This document shows positions 19,591-27,466 of a DNA stretch of 64,000 nucleotides, piece by piece; position 1 is the stretch's first letter; each line of letters begins with the position of its first letter. Source of the stretch: UBA5614 sp963667535 (GTDB lineage Bacteria > Cloacimonadota > Cloacimonadia > Cloacimonadales > Cloacimonadaceae); the NCBI GenBank assembly GCA_963667535.2, contig CAXXDU010000002.1, positions 2,542,001 through 2,606,000 on the forward strand, in the 5' to 3' direction. Below the pieces are notes generated by a model, which had not been told where the DNA came from, did no database searches, and was given only the letters and a program-made list of their open reading frames with translations. Position numbers and translations under genes: made by a program.

Positions 19591-19839
19591 TTACTCTTCT
19601 ATCAGGTTCAAGGCTTCTAATTGCATCAGATAATGGTCAAAATCATGATAAAAGTGGTCTTCTGATACTTCATATTCAGCAAAGACTTTTTGGGCAATCT
19701 CCTGTCTGGATAGACCGTCATGCAGCAGTTTCAGAATAAAGAAGCCAAGTTCATTTGTGTTATAGCTGTAACCGGTGGTCTGGTCAAAGATGAAACCATT
19801 ATCGCTCATCGCCAGATTCTTTATATGTTCAATATTCAT
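19591..19839 (-). CDS. PqqD-like small protein (RRE-type peptide-binding domain)
   Basis: An 82-residue protein whose whole length matches the PqqD winged-helix pattern: GFIFDQTTGYSYNTNELGFFILKLL, then a helix with SRQEIAQKVFAEYEVSEDHFYHDFDHYLMQLEALNLI. PqqD-type domains bind leader peptides or present a substrate to a partner enzyme. AAGGAGCG lies eight bases before the ATG. It is the first gene of the operon. No obvious precursor peptide gene is adjacent, so the client may be a protein made elsewhere, or this protein may itself carry the substrate. Confidence 0.75.
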   Translation of the reverse strand: MNIEHIKNLAMSDNGFIFDQTTGYSYNTNELGFFILKLLHDGLSRQEIAQKVFAEYEVSEDHFYHDFDHYLMQLEALNLIEE

Positions 19840-19910
19840 TTCTTACGCTCCTTAGTTTAGTGCAAGACTACTATACATATTAGTCTGATTTACCCTGCAA
19901 GATATCTTTT

Positions 19911-20966
19911 TTATCTCTTTGCTTTATCATAATGCGGAGAATCTCCCCACTGGTCATAACCTATGGTTTCGCCAATACTTGAAATTCTTCTTTCCAGGCA
20001 ATTTCGGCAAAGAGAAGCATTTTCATCCAGACATGGCTTTCCATTATAAAGCTGATAATTTGCCCTGTATTTGGAATCGGTAATATTAGGCATAATAATA
20101 TTTGCTCCTGCCAATAATCCCATTTCCCTGCCATCAGATTTCAGAGCTTGCAATGCAGTGGTGGAAGCAATATTGATATCCTGCAGCATTATCCTGCAGA
20201 CTGCTATCATTTTGAGAGCCAGCTCCAGTTGTTCCTCATCTTTAAAATTTTCCACTGCGCCGGCGAGTGGAGTATCCTGATGCGGGATATAAGGTCCCAT
20301 GCCTATCATATCAATATCTTCATCATAAAAGAACTGAATATCATGAGCCAAATCTTCCAGTGTCTGATAAGGAAGTCCTATCATCACACCTGTTCCGGTT
20401 TGAAATCCCAGCTTTTTCAATGTCCTGATGCAATCAAATCTCTTCTGCCAGTCGTGGTCAGCAGGATGAAGCTTTTTATAAAGCTCAGGATTGGAAGACT
20501 CTATTCTCAGCAGATATCTGTGCGCTCCGGCAGCATACCATCTTTTAAACGTTTCTGCGGTCTGCTCTCCTAATGAAAGTGTAATGCCCAATCTGCCATC
20601 TGTCTTTTCTTTGAGTGTCTTTATCACGCTTTCAATGAAAAGCACAAACTCTTCATCATCCCGTTCACCGGATTGCAAAACCACTGAACCGTAATGCTGT
20701 TCATAAGCCCACAGAGCTGATGTGACTATTTCATCTTCTGTCAGGAGAAATCTCTCCACATTATGGTTATCTTTTCTGATGCCGCAGTAGTAACAGTTTT
20801 TTGTGCAGATATTGCTAAGCTCCACAATGCCTCTGAAATAGACTGTGGTTCCCACCTGTTCTTTTTTAATTGCATAAGCACGTTTATATAAAGCTTCAAT
20901 TTCTTCGGGTTTTGATAAGCTCAAAAGCTCGATTATCTCTTTGGATTCCGGTCTTTTAATATTCAT
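19911..20966 (-). CDS. hydE: [FeFe]-hydrogenase H-cluster radical SAM maturase HydE
   Basis: A 351-residue radical SAM protein with the CxxxCxxC cluster motif in NICTKNCYYCGIR (about residues 53-60), SGERDD and LLRIESSNPELY typical of HydE, GTGVMIGLPYQT, and the C-terminal region MGPYIPHQDTPLA seen in HydE. HydE helps build the diiron centre of [FeFe] hydrogenase from a HydG product. No hydF, hydG or hydrogenase gene is in the window, so it is a detached maturation gene. It is 71 bases upstream of the PqqD-like gene on the same strand, so a shared transcript cannot be excluded. Confidence 0.87.
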   Translation of the reverse strand: MNIKRPESKEIIELLSLSKPEEIEALYKRAYAIKKEQVGTTVYFRGIVELSNICTKNCYYCGIRKDNHNVERFLLTEDEIVTSALWAYEQHYGSVVLQSGERDDEEFVLFIESVIKTLKEKTDGRLGITLSLGEQTAETFKRWYAAGAHRYLLRIESSNPELYKKLHPADHDWQKRFDCIRTLKKLGFQTGTGVMIGLPYQTLEDLAHDIQFFYDEDIDMIGMGPYIPHQDTPLAGAVENFKDEEQLELALKMIAVCRIMLQDINIASTTALQALKSDGREMGLLAGANIIMPNITDSKYRANYQLYNGKPCLDENASLCRNCLERRISSIGETIGYDQWGDSPHYDKAKR

Positions 20967-20983
20967 AATATATCCTGTAATTA

Positions 20984-22084
20984 TTAGATTTTTTCAATTA
21001 TTCCCCCGCCAAAGACTACATCCTTATCATAAAAGACGATGCCCTGTCCCGGAGTAATCGATAATTGTGACTTTTCAAAATTAACTTCTGCTGTAGTGCT
21101 GTTCATAGGAATAACATAACAATCTGCAGCTTCATGTTTCAATCTGATTTGCCCTTTAGTCCAAAAGGGTCGGGTCGGTGCTTCTATCGATACCCAGTTG
21201 ATTTTTGCTGCTTTCAGTATAATCTTGTAGAGAAACTTTTGCGGACCCACTATGAGTTTGTTATTTGTATTATCAATACCTATGACATAGTAGGGTTCGG
21301 TTTGTCCCGGTATTCCCAGGTTTTTTCTTTGTCCGATGGTGTAATGAATTAATCCTCTGTGTTTACCCAAAACTTTGCCTTTGAAATCAACTATCTCCCC
21401 ATCTGTAAACGTATCATTATCAAATAATACTCCATAATCATCTGTTTCCAGGAAATCCTGACTTTCCGGCTTTTCAGCCAAATCATTAAAGCCTATTGAC
21501 TTTGCCAGTTCCTTTATTTCTTTCTTAGTTAAACTACCCAAAGGAAAGATTAGATTGCTGAGTTGCTGCTGGTCAATGAAAGACAAGAAGTAGGACTGAT
21601 CTTTGCTCAAGTCCAGGGCTCGTTTGAGCTGATAACGTTTATGCCTGTCGCTATATTCCACTCTGGCATAATGCCCGGTCGCAAAGTAATCAAACTTCAT
21701 ACCCATTTCTCTGGCTTTGAGTGGCAAAAGACCAAACTTCATCTTTTGGTTACAGATTAAACAAGGATTGGGCGTCTTGCCATCCAGATAAGTAGAACAA
21801 AAGTAATCCAGTACATTGTCTTTATATTCTGATTGCAGTTTAATAATGTGGTGCTCAATACCTAAACGTTTGCTGATATCCTGAGCAGCTTTGAGATCAT
21901 CTGCTTCTCCGGGACCAAAGCAACCGCTTTTTGTTGACTCTTTGATTGGAATAGAACTATCCCAGATGGACATCGTAAGTCCGATTACCTGGTATCCTTC
22001 TTCCAGCAAAAGCCTGGCAGCCATGGCTGAATCTACTCCGCCACTGAGTCCTACTGCTACTGTTTTGTTTTTTTTCATTTTCAT
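20984..22084 (-). CDS. mnmA: tRNA-specific 2-thiouridylase MnmA
   Basis: Catalyses 2-thiolation of U34 in tRNA-Lys/Glu/Gln. The PP-loop SGGVDSAMAA is near the N-terminus, PNPCLICNQKMKFG carries the CxxC, FATGHYARV and LSKDQSYFLSF are family signatures. The frame is open to 22117, but MKMKKNKTVAVGLSGG from 22084 fits the family. The usual second catalytic cysteine in ESQ-x-(I/L)CF is missing; the sequence reads KPESQDFLETDD. A further cysteine in GCFGPGE could take part instead. About 18 bases downstream of it begins hydE. The family identity is firm; the mechanism variant is inference. Confidence 0.9.
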   Translation of the reverse strand: MKMKKNKTVAVGLSGGVDSAMAARLLLEEGYQVIGLTMSIWDSSIPIKESTKSGCFGPGEADDLKAAQDISKRLGIEHHIIKLQSEYKDNVLDYFCSTYLDGKTPNPCLICNQKMKFGLLPLKAREMGMKFDYFATGHYARVEYSDRHKRYQLKRALDLSKDQSYFLSFIDQQQLSNLIFPLGSLTKKEIKELAKSIGFNDLAEKPESQDFLETDDYGVLFDNDTFTDGEIVDFKGKVLGKHRGLIHYTIGQRKNLGIPGQTEPYYVIGIDNTNNKLIVGPQKFLYKIILKAAKINWVSIEAPTRPFWTKGQIRLKHEAADCYVIPMNSTTAEVNFEKSQLSITPGQGIVFYDKDVVFGGGIIEKI

Positions 22085-22197
22085 ATTCTCATAAGTCAAG
22101 GGTAATTCTACAATCAAATCTTATTCCACATTATAGGATAAGCAGATATTTCACCATGACCAACATTTATTTATGCAGAATTCTTGTTTATATACTT

Positions 22198-23190
22198 TTA
22201 ATTGTTTTGCCCGTGGATTTCCAGAAAGCTCTCCAACCTGAGCAGGGTTCTGGAATCTATTTCACCCGGCTGGTCACCTTCAACAGTAAGAAATGGTAAG
22301 CCTATATATTTCTTGAGCAGGATATTATCTATCTGTCTGTGGCAGAACGACTGAGTATAACTGACTATTGCTTCCACCTGTCTTTTCTCGCATTCAATCT
22401 CAATATCTTTGATGCGGTCAAACACACTATAGGGATAGGTATAATCCAGATATTGCTCCACGATGTCCTGTTTGCCGGAAAGCATGGCAAATTGCCTCTG
22501 AACCTCGTTAAATATTATCTCTCCGCCCAGATTAGTGATAACCTGATAGATATTACTAAAGATTGGCGGAACTCCCAGATATGCTATTCTAAGCTTGATT
22601 TTATAGGGGTCTCTTTTCCCGGCTGTTTCCAGAAAAGCATGCAGCTGTTCTTCAAACAAGTCAGGCTCGCCAAAGAAATCAGAAGCGCTCACCAACCAGA
22701 AATGATTCTCTGCGCCTGTTACCAGACTTTCCTTCCAGGTCATTTCATCCAAATACATCAGCTTTTCCCGGATAGCATCAAGTCTGTGCTTTACTTTGAG
22801 TACCTGTGTATGCGAAACTTCAAAGTGCTTTTCCAGTTTTTCAATCTCTAGTTCCAGTTCACGGTAATCCTTATCAACAGGAAAGGAAAAGCTGCTGACA
22901 TTCATGCCTTTATCCATCAGCATTGCCATCAGCGAATGAGTATTGGAACAATCTCCCTGTGTAACCCCGATTACTTCATCAAGATCTGATTCTTTTGCTA
23001 CTGAATAGATTCCCTTGATCCAGGAACACACAGTGCGCGGAAAGCCTTCATGTTCAGCTTTGGATATCAGTCCGGCTGGATTATTAGTGATAAACAGATT
23101 GTTTAAGTCAACAGGGATATGCCCTGCTGCCAGAATAACTTCTATCGGAAGAGAAGTCGTAAAACCTATCCGTTTTTTACTTTGGTTCAT
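22198..23190 (-). CDS. 2-hydroxyacyl-CoA dehydratase-family (HGD-D) protein
   Basis: A 330-residue protein resembling the BcrB/C-HgdB family, which holds a [4Fe-4S] cluster in dehydratases or reductases. The family's three spaced cysteines are present in RTVCSWIKG, TQGDCSNTH and QSFCHRQI. It opens GFTTSLPIEVILAAGHIPVDLN, a pattern shared with stand-alone archaeal and anaerobe homologues. There is no second subunit gene or activator ATPase beside it, so it is probably a stand-alone family member rather than a fermentative dehydratase. It overlaps the ABC-F gene by 14 bases. Confidence 0.75.
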   Translation of the reverse strand: MNQSKKRIGFTTSLPIEVILAAGHIPVDLNNLFITNNPAGLISKAEHEGFPRTVCSWIKGIYSVAKESDLDEVIGVTQGDCSNTHSLMAMLMDKGMNVSSFSFPVDKDYRELELEIEKLEKHFEVSHTQVLKVKHRLDAIREKLMYLDEMTWKESLVTGAENHFWLVSASDFFGEPDLFEEQLHAFLETAGKRDPYKIKLRIAYLGVPPIFSNIYQVITNLGGEIIFNEVQRQFAMLSGKQDIVEQYLDYTYPYSVFDRIKDIEIECEKRQVEAIVSYTQSFCHRQIDNILLKKYIGLPFLTVEGDQPGEIDSRTLLRLESFLEIHGQNN

Positions 23191-25309
23191 AGATTAATTC
23201 CAAGTACTTTGTTTCCAATTCGTCAATCTCATCTCTGATATGTTTGATTGCATCTTCCAGAATTGCCATCTGCTCTCGCAGTTCTTTAAATTTATTGGCA
23301 TCAGCATAAGTCTCTGTCTGTGAAAGCTTGCCCTGCACATTATGCAGCTCAGTTTGTTTACTACTCATGAGCTTATGCTGCTGTTCAATCTCTTTCTGAA
23401 GTTGTTCCAGCACCCAGGGATTCACCTTTTTCTGACGGTTATTAATCTGTTCAGTCTTAGGCTTCTCGACTTCCGGTTCGCTATAGGCAATAGTTAGAAG
23501 TTCCTCAAGGGGTTTATCAATCTCAGTAATGGTAGGATATATCACATTATGAGACATCGTTCTATGGAATACCCAGTATTTGGAAGAAAGCTCACGGATA
23601 AAGTATCTGTCATGCGAGACAAAGACAATTGTCCCATCGTATTCTTTGAGAGCTTCCAGCAGAGCATCCATCATCATGATATCCAGATGGTTAGTCGGTT
23701 CGTCCAATATCAGCAAGTTTGGCTTTTCATGGATCAGGATAGAAAGATACAATCTGGATTTCTCACCGCCACTCAGGACAGAGACGTATTTCTTCACATC
23801 ATCTTCTCTGAAACCAAATCTTGCCAGCCAACCCAGGATGTAGCCATCTGTTGCCATCGGAACAAGCTGTTTGAGTGTATCATACACGGTAAGAGTTTCA
23901 TCCATTTCATTCTGGTATTGGTCATAATAACCTATTTGCAGACTGGCACCGACTTTGACTATTCCTTTGCGGGGTTCCATTTCCTGCATCATTAGTTTGA
24001 TTAAAGTAGTCTTACCACTGCCGTTCTGTCCCAGCAGACATATTCTGTCCTTATATCCGCAATAGAGATTCACATCCTTTGCCAGAAGTTTTGCTCCTAT
24101 GCCAAACTCCACATGCTCCAGACGGTAAACATCATTACCGCTTCTATCCTGCGAAGTTACTTTCAGATTGAGACTGTGCTTATCTTTAGGACGCTCTATC
24201 AGTTCGGTTCTGTTTAAAATTTTAAGCCTGCCCTGAGCTTGTTTGGTTTTTTGCCCTGCTATATTACGGGCAATAAAGTCTTTGGTTTCCTTAACCCATT
24301 TCTGTTGCTGTTTCCAATTGCGTTCCTGTTCCAGAAGCCTGATTTTCTGTGCTTCAAACCAGGAGTTGTAGTTTCCCTTGGTAATAGTGATGCCACCGTT
24401 TTCCATACTATAAATGGAAGTAACGGTTCTATCTAAAAATGTCCTGTCATGAGAGATAATCAGATATGGTCTGTTTTGATTGCTGAGGTACTTTTCCAGC
24501 CAGCCAATCATAGCAACATCCAGATGGTTAGTCGGTTCATCCAAAAGCAGCAAATCGTATCTGCACAGCAGGATATTAGCCAGAGCCAGACGAGTTCTTT
24601 CACCACCGCTAAAGGTATTGAGCTTTCTATTCCACAGCTCCGGCTGAAACCTGAGAGCAGTGAGAGTCATCTTCATTTCTGTATCAAATTCATAGCCACC
24701 CAGATGCTGAAAGAGTTCTTCTGCCTTATGCAGCTTAGCCATAATAGCGGCTGTGTCATTCCGCCGCTTTGTGTCATCCTGAGCTTGTCGAAGGACGGTG
24801 GAATCAGTAGTATGTAGTTCCGCACGACTGTCATTCCTGCGCAGGCAGGAATCCATGCTGTTTTGTTCCTGTGATACGTCGTAAGCATGTAGAGCAGCAC
24901 GCTGATGCTGCTCAAAGCCATCATTATCAGGCTTCGTTTGAGCAGGTTCGGCGACCTGCTCTACGTCTGTCACCTGCTCTACTTCCAATAGATGTGACAG
25001 CTCCATTATCTCTTTCCAGGCTTTCTGCAAATCTTCCCTGGCAGAACGGACATATTCTTCCACTGTTAATTGTGTTTCAAACTCCGGATTTTGAGAAAGA
25101 TAAGCTATCTTAATACTTTTTGAGCCAGAAACAATACCTGCGCTTGGCTCCATTTGTCTGAGCATGATTTTAAGCAGAGTTGTCTTACCACAGCCATTGG
25201 AGCCTATTAACCCTATCCGACTGTTATGTTCCACAGAACAACTGATATCTTTAAACAAATACGTGCCGGCAAATTCTATCCCGACATTTTCCAAACTTAT
25301 ATAACTCAT
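23177..25309 (-). CDS. ABC-F ATPase (ribosome-associated type) with an in-frame repeat insertion
   Basis: A 710-residue soluble protein with two ABC domains and no membrane segments. ABC1: Walker A GSNGCGKTT (about 37-45), FSGGERTRLALA, LLLDEPTNHLD. ABC2: GQNGSGKTT, LSGGEKSRLYL, LILDEPTNHLD. A C-terminal coiled coil (about 610-710) resembles the Uup/YfmR group. ABC-F proteins act on ribosomes at the E site. Residues about 109-187, inside the helical part of ABC1, are an insertion translated from dispersed repeats (SMDSCLRRND, LRQAQDD, EQVAEPAQT). It keeps the frame, and both ATPase sites are intact, so the protein is probably functional. Confidence 0.88.
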   Translation of the reverse strand: MSYISLENVGIEFAGTYLFKDISCSVEHNSRIGLIGSNGCGKTTLLKIMLRQMEPSAGIVSGSKSIKIAYLSQNPEFETQLTVEEYVRSAREDLQKAWKEIMELSHLLEVEQVTDVEQVAEPAQTKPDNDGFEQHQRAALHAYDVSQEQNSMDSCLRRNDSRAELHTTDSTVLRQAQDDTKRRNDTAAIMAKLHKAEELFQHLGGYEFDTEMKMTLTALRFQPELWNRKLNTFSGGERTRLALANILLCRYDLLLLDEPTNHLDVAMIGWLEKYLSNQNRPYLIISHDRTFLDRTVTSIYSMENGGITITKGNYNSWFEAQKIRLLEQERNWKQQQKWVKETKDFIARNIAGQKTKQAQGRLKILNRTELIERPKDKHSLNLKVTSQDRSGNDVYRLEHVEFGIGAKLLAKDVNLYCGYKDRICLLGQNGSGKTTLIKLMMQEMEPRKGIVKVGASLQIGYYDQYQNEMDETLTVYDTLKQLVPMATDGYILGWLARFGFREDDVKKYVSVLSGGEKSRLYLSILIHEKPNLLILDEPTNHLDIMMMDALLEALKEYDGTIVFVSHDRYFIRELSSKYWVFHRTMSHNVIYPTITEIDKPLEELLTIAYSEPEVEKPKTEQINNRQKKVNPWVLEQLQKEIEQQHKLMSSKQTELHNVQGKLSQTETYADANKFKELREQMAILEDAIKHIRDEIDELETKYLELIYEPK
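24752..24985. repeat. Dispersed palindromic repeats inserted in frame in the ABC-F gene
   Basis: This roughly 234-base block (78 codons) holds three repeat modules: CCTGAGCTTGTCGAAGGAC at about 24778-24796, the CATTCCTGCGCAGGCAGGAA palindrome at 24830-24866, and a GAGCAGGT/ACCTGCTC palindrome at 24940-24961. The first two recur in intergenic DNA (25320-25350, 25468-25500, 42727-42760). The flanking protein sequence joins as a normal ABC-F helix when the block is removed. The exact edges are estimates. Confidence 0.75.
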
Positions 25310-25850
25310 CTATTTCCTATTGTCGTCCCTGCGTAGGCAGGGATCCAGCCTGTTTTCTTTTTTTAATTTTGTAGTACCGCATTTATGCGGTTTTCTATCA
25401 TTGATACATCTTTATCCATTTTTGCAGACCTGCCTGAAGGCAGAACTACATTCCATTTCCTGCGCTTGTGTCATCCTGAGCTTGTCGAAGGACGCAGGAA
25501 TCTTAATCATTTTTTTACCACAAAGACTCCAAGACATAAAGGGTGTTATTCCTGACGCAGTGAAGCCCTTGTTACCATCCGAAAAGAAATGAGGCATCAG
25601 GAATCTTTGCTGCTTTCTTTTCTACCCACAGAGACTCAGAGAAAAAGAGAGCCACTGAGATTTTTTTATAATTGTGTACCCCTTAATCACCTAATCACTT
25701 AATCACTTAATCACGCTTTCAAATTAGTATCCAATTCTACATTCTATTTATGCATTCCTTGTCAATCTTAAAAACAACCCAACCCATGAGACACCTTCAT
25801 AAACCATCATTTTGACTTGACATCTTTGATAGACATGCAATATTGTGTTT
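25310..25850. repeat. Intergenic block of dispersed repeats
   Basis: No gene is convincing in this 541-base gap. It contains a CCCTGCGTAGGCAGGGATCC palindrome (about 25326-25346), a CCTGCCTGAAGGCAGAACTACA unit (about 25429-25450, recurring near 29940), the CCTGAGCTTGTCGAAGGAC unit (about 25473-25491), and an array of four 8-bp YTAATCAC units (25683-25714). The small open frames here are translations of these repeats. Confidence 0.7.
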
Positions 25851-26363
25851 ATGAGAAAAATTATTGTATTACACCCAATATTAATAATACTGACATGTTT
25901 TGTCGCAACTGTTTTAGTGTATTGGACTACAGGCATCACGCAAGTCCAGTTCAATAGAACCAGCAACTACTACAATAACAACAGCATTCCCGTAACAGTG
26001 GCTTTTTGTGTTTTTTTAGCAGTTCTCTTTGTCTTATATATCAGCCTTTTGATCAAAGATGCGGAAGCAAGGTTTGAATGCAGTAAGCTGATAGTCGGCA
26101 TAAAAGAAGTTATAATCTATACAGTAGTGTCGATAGGAGTGATGCTATTAGGAATACTGATGTTTTATAGTACCCTCCGCTATCCAAATCTGGAAGCAAT
26201 CAACAATCGTAGTATTGAAGCATGCTTGCACTATAGCCTGACTGATTTAAGCTGGAATATCGCAGTGTATAATGCCTTATTCTATGTAATCTGGATAGGA
26301 GAAATAGTTTGGAACATCAAATCCTATTTAGTTATCAAAGCCAAGCCTGCACCAAATTCATAA
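25851..26363 (+). CDS. Small integral membrane protein, unknown
   Basis: About 170 residues with four predicted membrane segments (near residues 5-25, 45-65, 85-105 and 140-160). I start at ATG 25851 (MRKIIVLHPIL) rather than the GTG six bases earlier. A TTGACA at 25817-25822 and TATTGT at 25841-25846 would place transcription almost at the start codon. There is no recognisable family. It stands alone between repeats and a tRNA gene. Confidence 0.6.
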   Translation: MRKIIVLHPILIILTCFVATVLVYWTTGITQVQFNRTSNYYNNNSIPVTVAFCVFLAVLFVLYISLLIKDAEARFECSKLIVGIKEVIIYTVVSIGVMLLGILMFYSTLRYPNLEAINNRSIEACLHYSLTDLSWNIAVYNALFYVIWIGEIVWNIKSYLVIKAKPAPNS

Positions 26364-26445
26364 TTCTTATATGTCTTGTTTATCTAAGTCAAAAATTCCT
26401 TGCCAAAATCAGCCTGCACAAATTCTCTGTCCGAAAGATTAAGGA

Positions 26446-26523
26446 CGGGATGTAGCGCAGTCCGGGTAGCGTACTTGAATGGGGTTCAAGTGGTCGCTGG
26501 TTCAAATCCAGTCATCCCGACCA
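26446..26523 (+). tRNA. tRNA-Pro(GGG)
   Basis: A full cloverleaf: acceptor CGGGATG pairs with CATCCCG, D arm from GTAGCGCAG, anticodon stem CTTGA/TCAAG around the loop ATGGGGT (anticodon GGG), T arm CTGGTTCAAATCCAG, encoded CCA at the 3' end. No other tRNA lies beside it. Confidence 0.95.
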
Positions 26524-26620
26524 TCTTTTTTATCTTAAACTCACCCAATCAATAATCCATTGAATTATATATGATATGCCTTAAAGTCACAAAAATCATA
26601 ACTCAAATGAATTAGACTAC

Positions 26621-27466
26621 TCACCATCCCTGGTTCAGTGCTATCCATAGCTGTGGAAGATTATTGGGTAACTCAGGATTGTCTTTAGCAAGCAAGCGTA
26701 TCATCTTTTCTCCGCCTTCATAGAAGATTACCCGATTCAAAGGCTTTTTATGCGATGAAGCAGACTTTTTGTAACCATATTTAGTATTCAATTCGTTTTC
26801 CAGATAGCGGGCTGTACCTTCTTTAAATTCCTGCCAGGTGAGATATTCCCAATCCTGTTCTGAGATGAGTGCTTGTAGTTCTCTGCGTAGCGTTCTGACG
26901 CGTTCCGGGTTTCCTTTATCAGCAGCTTTTATCATTGCCAGATAGGTCTTCGCAACTTGCTTATTGTTATAAGGAAATCCGTAATTCAGTTCCCACATCC
27001 AGTTTTGCTTTGCTGTTGCTTCCCTGTAAACTTTTAGCGATTTCTTAATCCCCTGTTCGCAGGTATTGAATTGATAGCAATGCACAAATTCATGAAAGAC
27101 GATAATCATCTGCTTCTGATTTGCTAAAACACCGGGATCGATTACACAGGCAATCTGATTATCAGCAAAGTCCAGCGGATAAGCAGCGCGTATTGTTTGA
27201 GGCACTTGTCCCGGTCGATTTACAGTCTGAGCCAAACTCCAGTTTCCCTCAGAATCAGGCTGATACAGATAATAATTGTCACCTTGTGCAATGCAGACAG
27301 GAGAGAGCTTTTCCCAGGCAGGATGCAAAGTTTTGATGCTTTTCCACATAGTAGTAACAGACTTAAGACCGGGTTGAAAAGTACTGTCCGCAGGCTCTAC
27401 AGGCTCTACAGATAGTAAAGGTATAAAGGAAAATGCCAATATAATCAGGAAAAAATAGCGAAGCAT
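26621..27466 (-). CDS. Secreted zinc metallopeptidase-like protein
   Basis: A 281-residue protein with a signal peptide (MLRYFFLIILAFSFIPLLS) and an HExxH motif, HEFVH, in MIIVFHEFVHCYQF (about residues 125-129). A downstream WQEFKEGTARYLE (about 210-222) supplies a likely third zinc ligand (glutamate), as in gluzincin-type enzymes. The family is unknown to me, and the substrate is unknown. Its start overlaps the stop of the HTH gene as TAATG, with AAGGAGG five bases upstream, so translation is coupled to the regulator-like gene. Confidence 0.68.
   Translation of the reverse strand: MLRYFFLIILAFSFIPLLSVEPVEPADSTFQPGLKSVTTMWKSIKTLHPAWEKLSPVCIAQGDNYYLYQPDSEGNWSLAQTVNRPGQVPQTIRAAYPLDFADNQIACVIDPGVLANQKQMIIVFHEFVHCYQFNTCEQGIKKSLKVYREATAKQNWMWELNYGFPYNNKQVAKTYLAMIKAADKGNPERVRTLRRELQALISEQDWEYLTWQEFKEGTARYLENELNTKYGYKKSASSHKKPLNRVIFYEGGEKMIRLLAKDNPELPNNLPQLWIALNQGW

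Noticed and set aside
19911..20966. Biotin synthase (BioB)
   Set aside because: Shares the CxxxCxxC fold but lacks BioB-specific motifs; the SGERDD and MGPYIPHQDTPLA features fit HydE.
24673..24924. 83-codon minus-strand frame with WIPACAGMTV-type sequence
   Set aside because: This is the translation of the dispersed repeat in another frame of the ABC-F gene; such peptides are common repeat artefacts.
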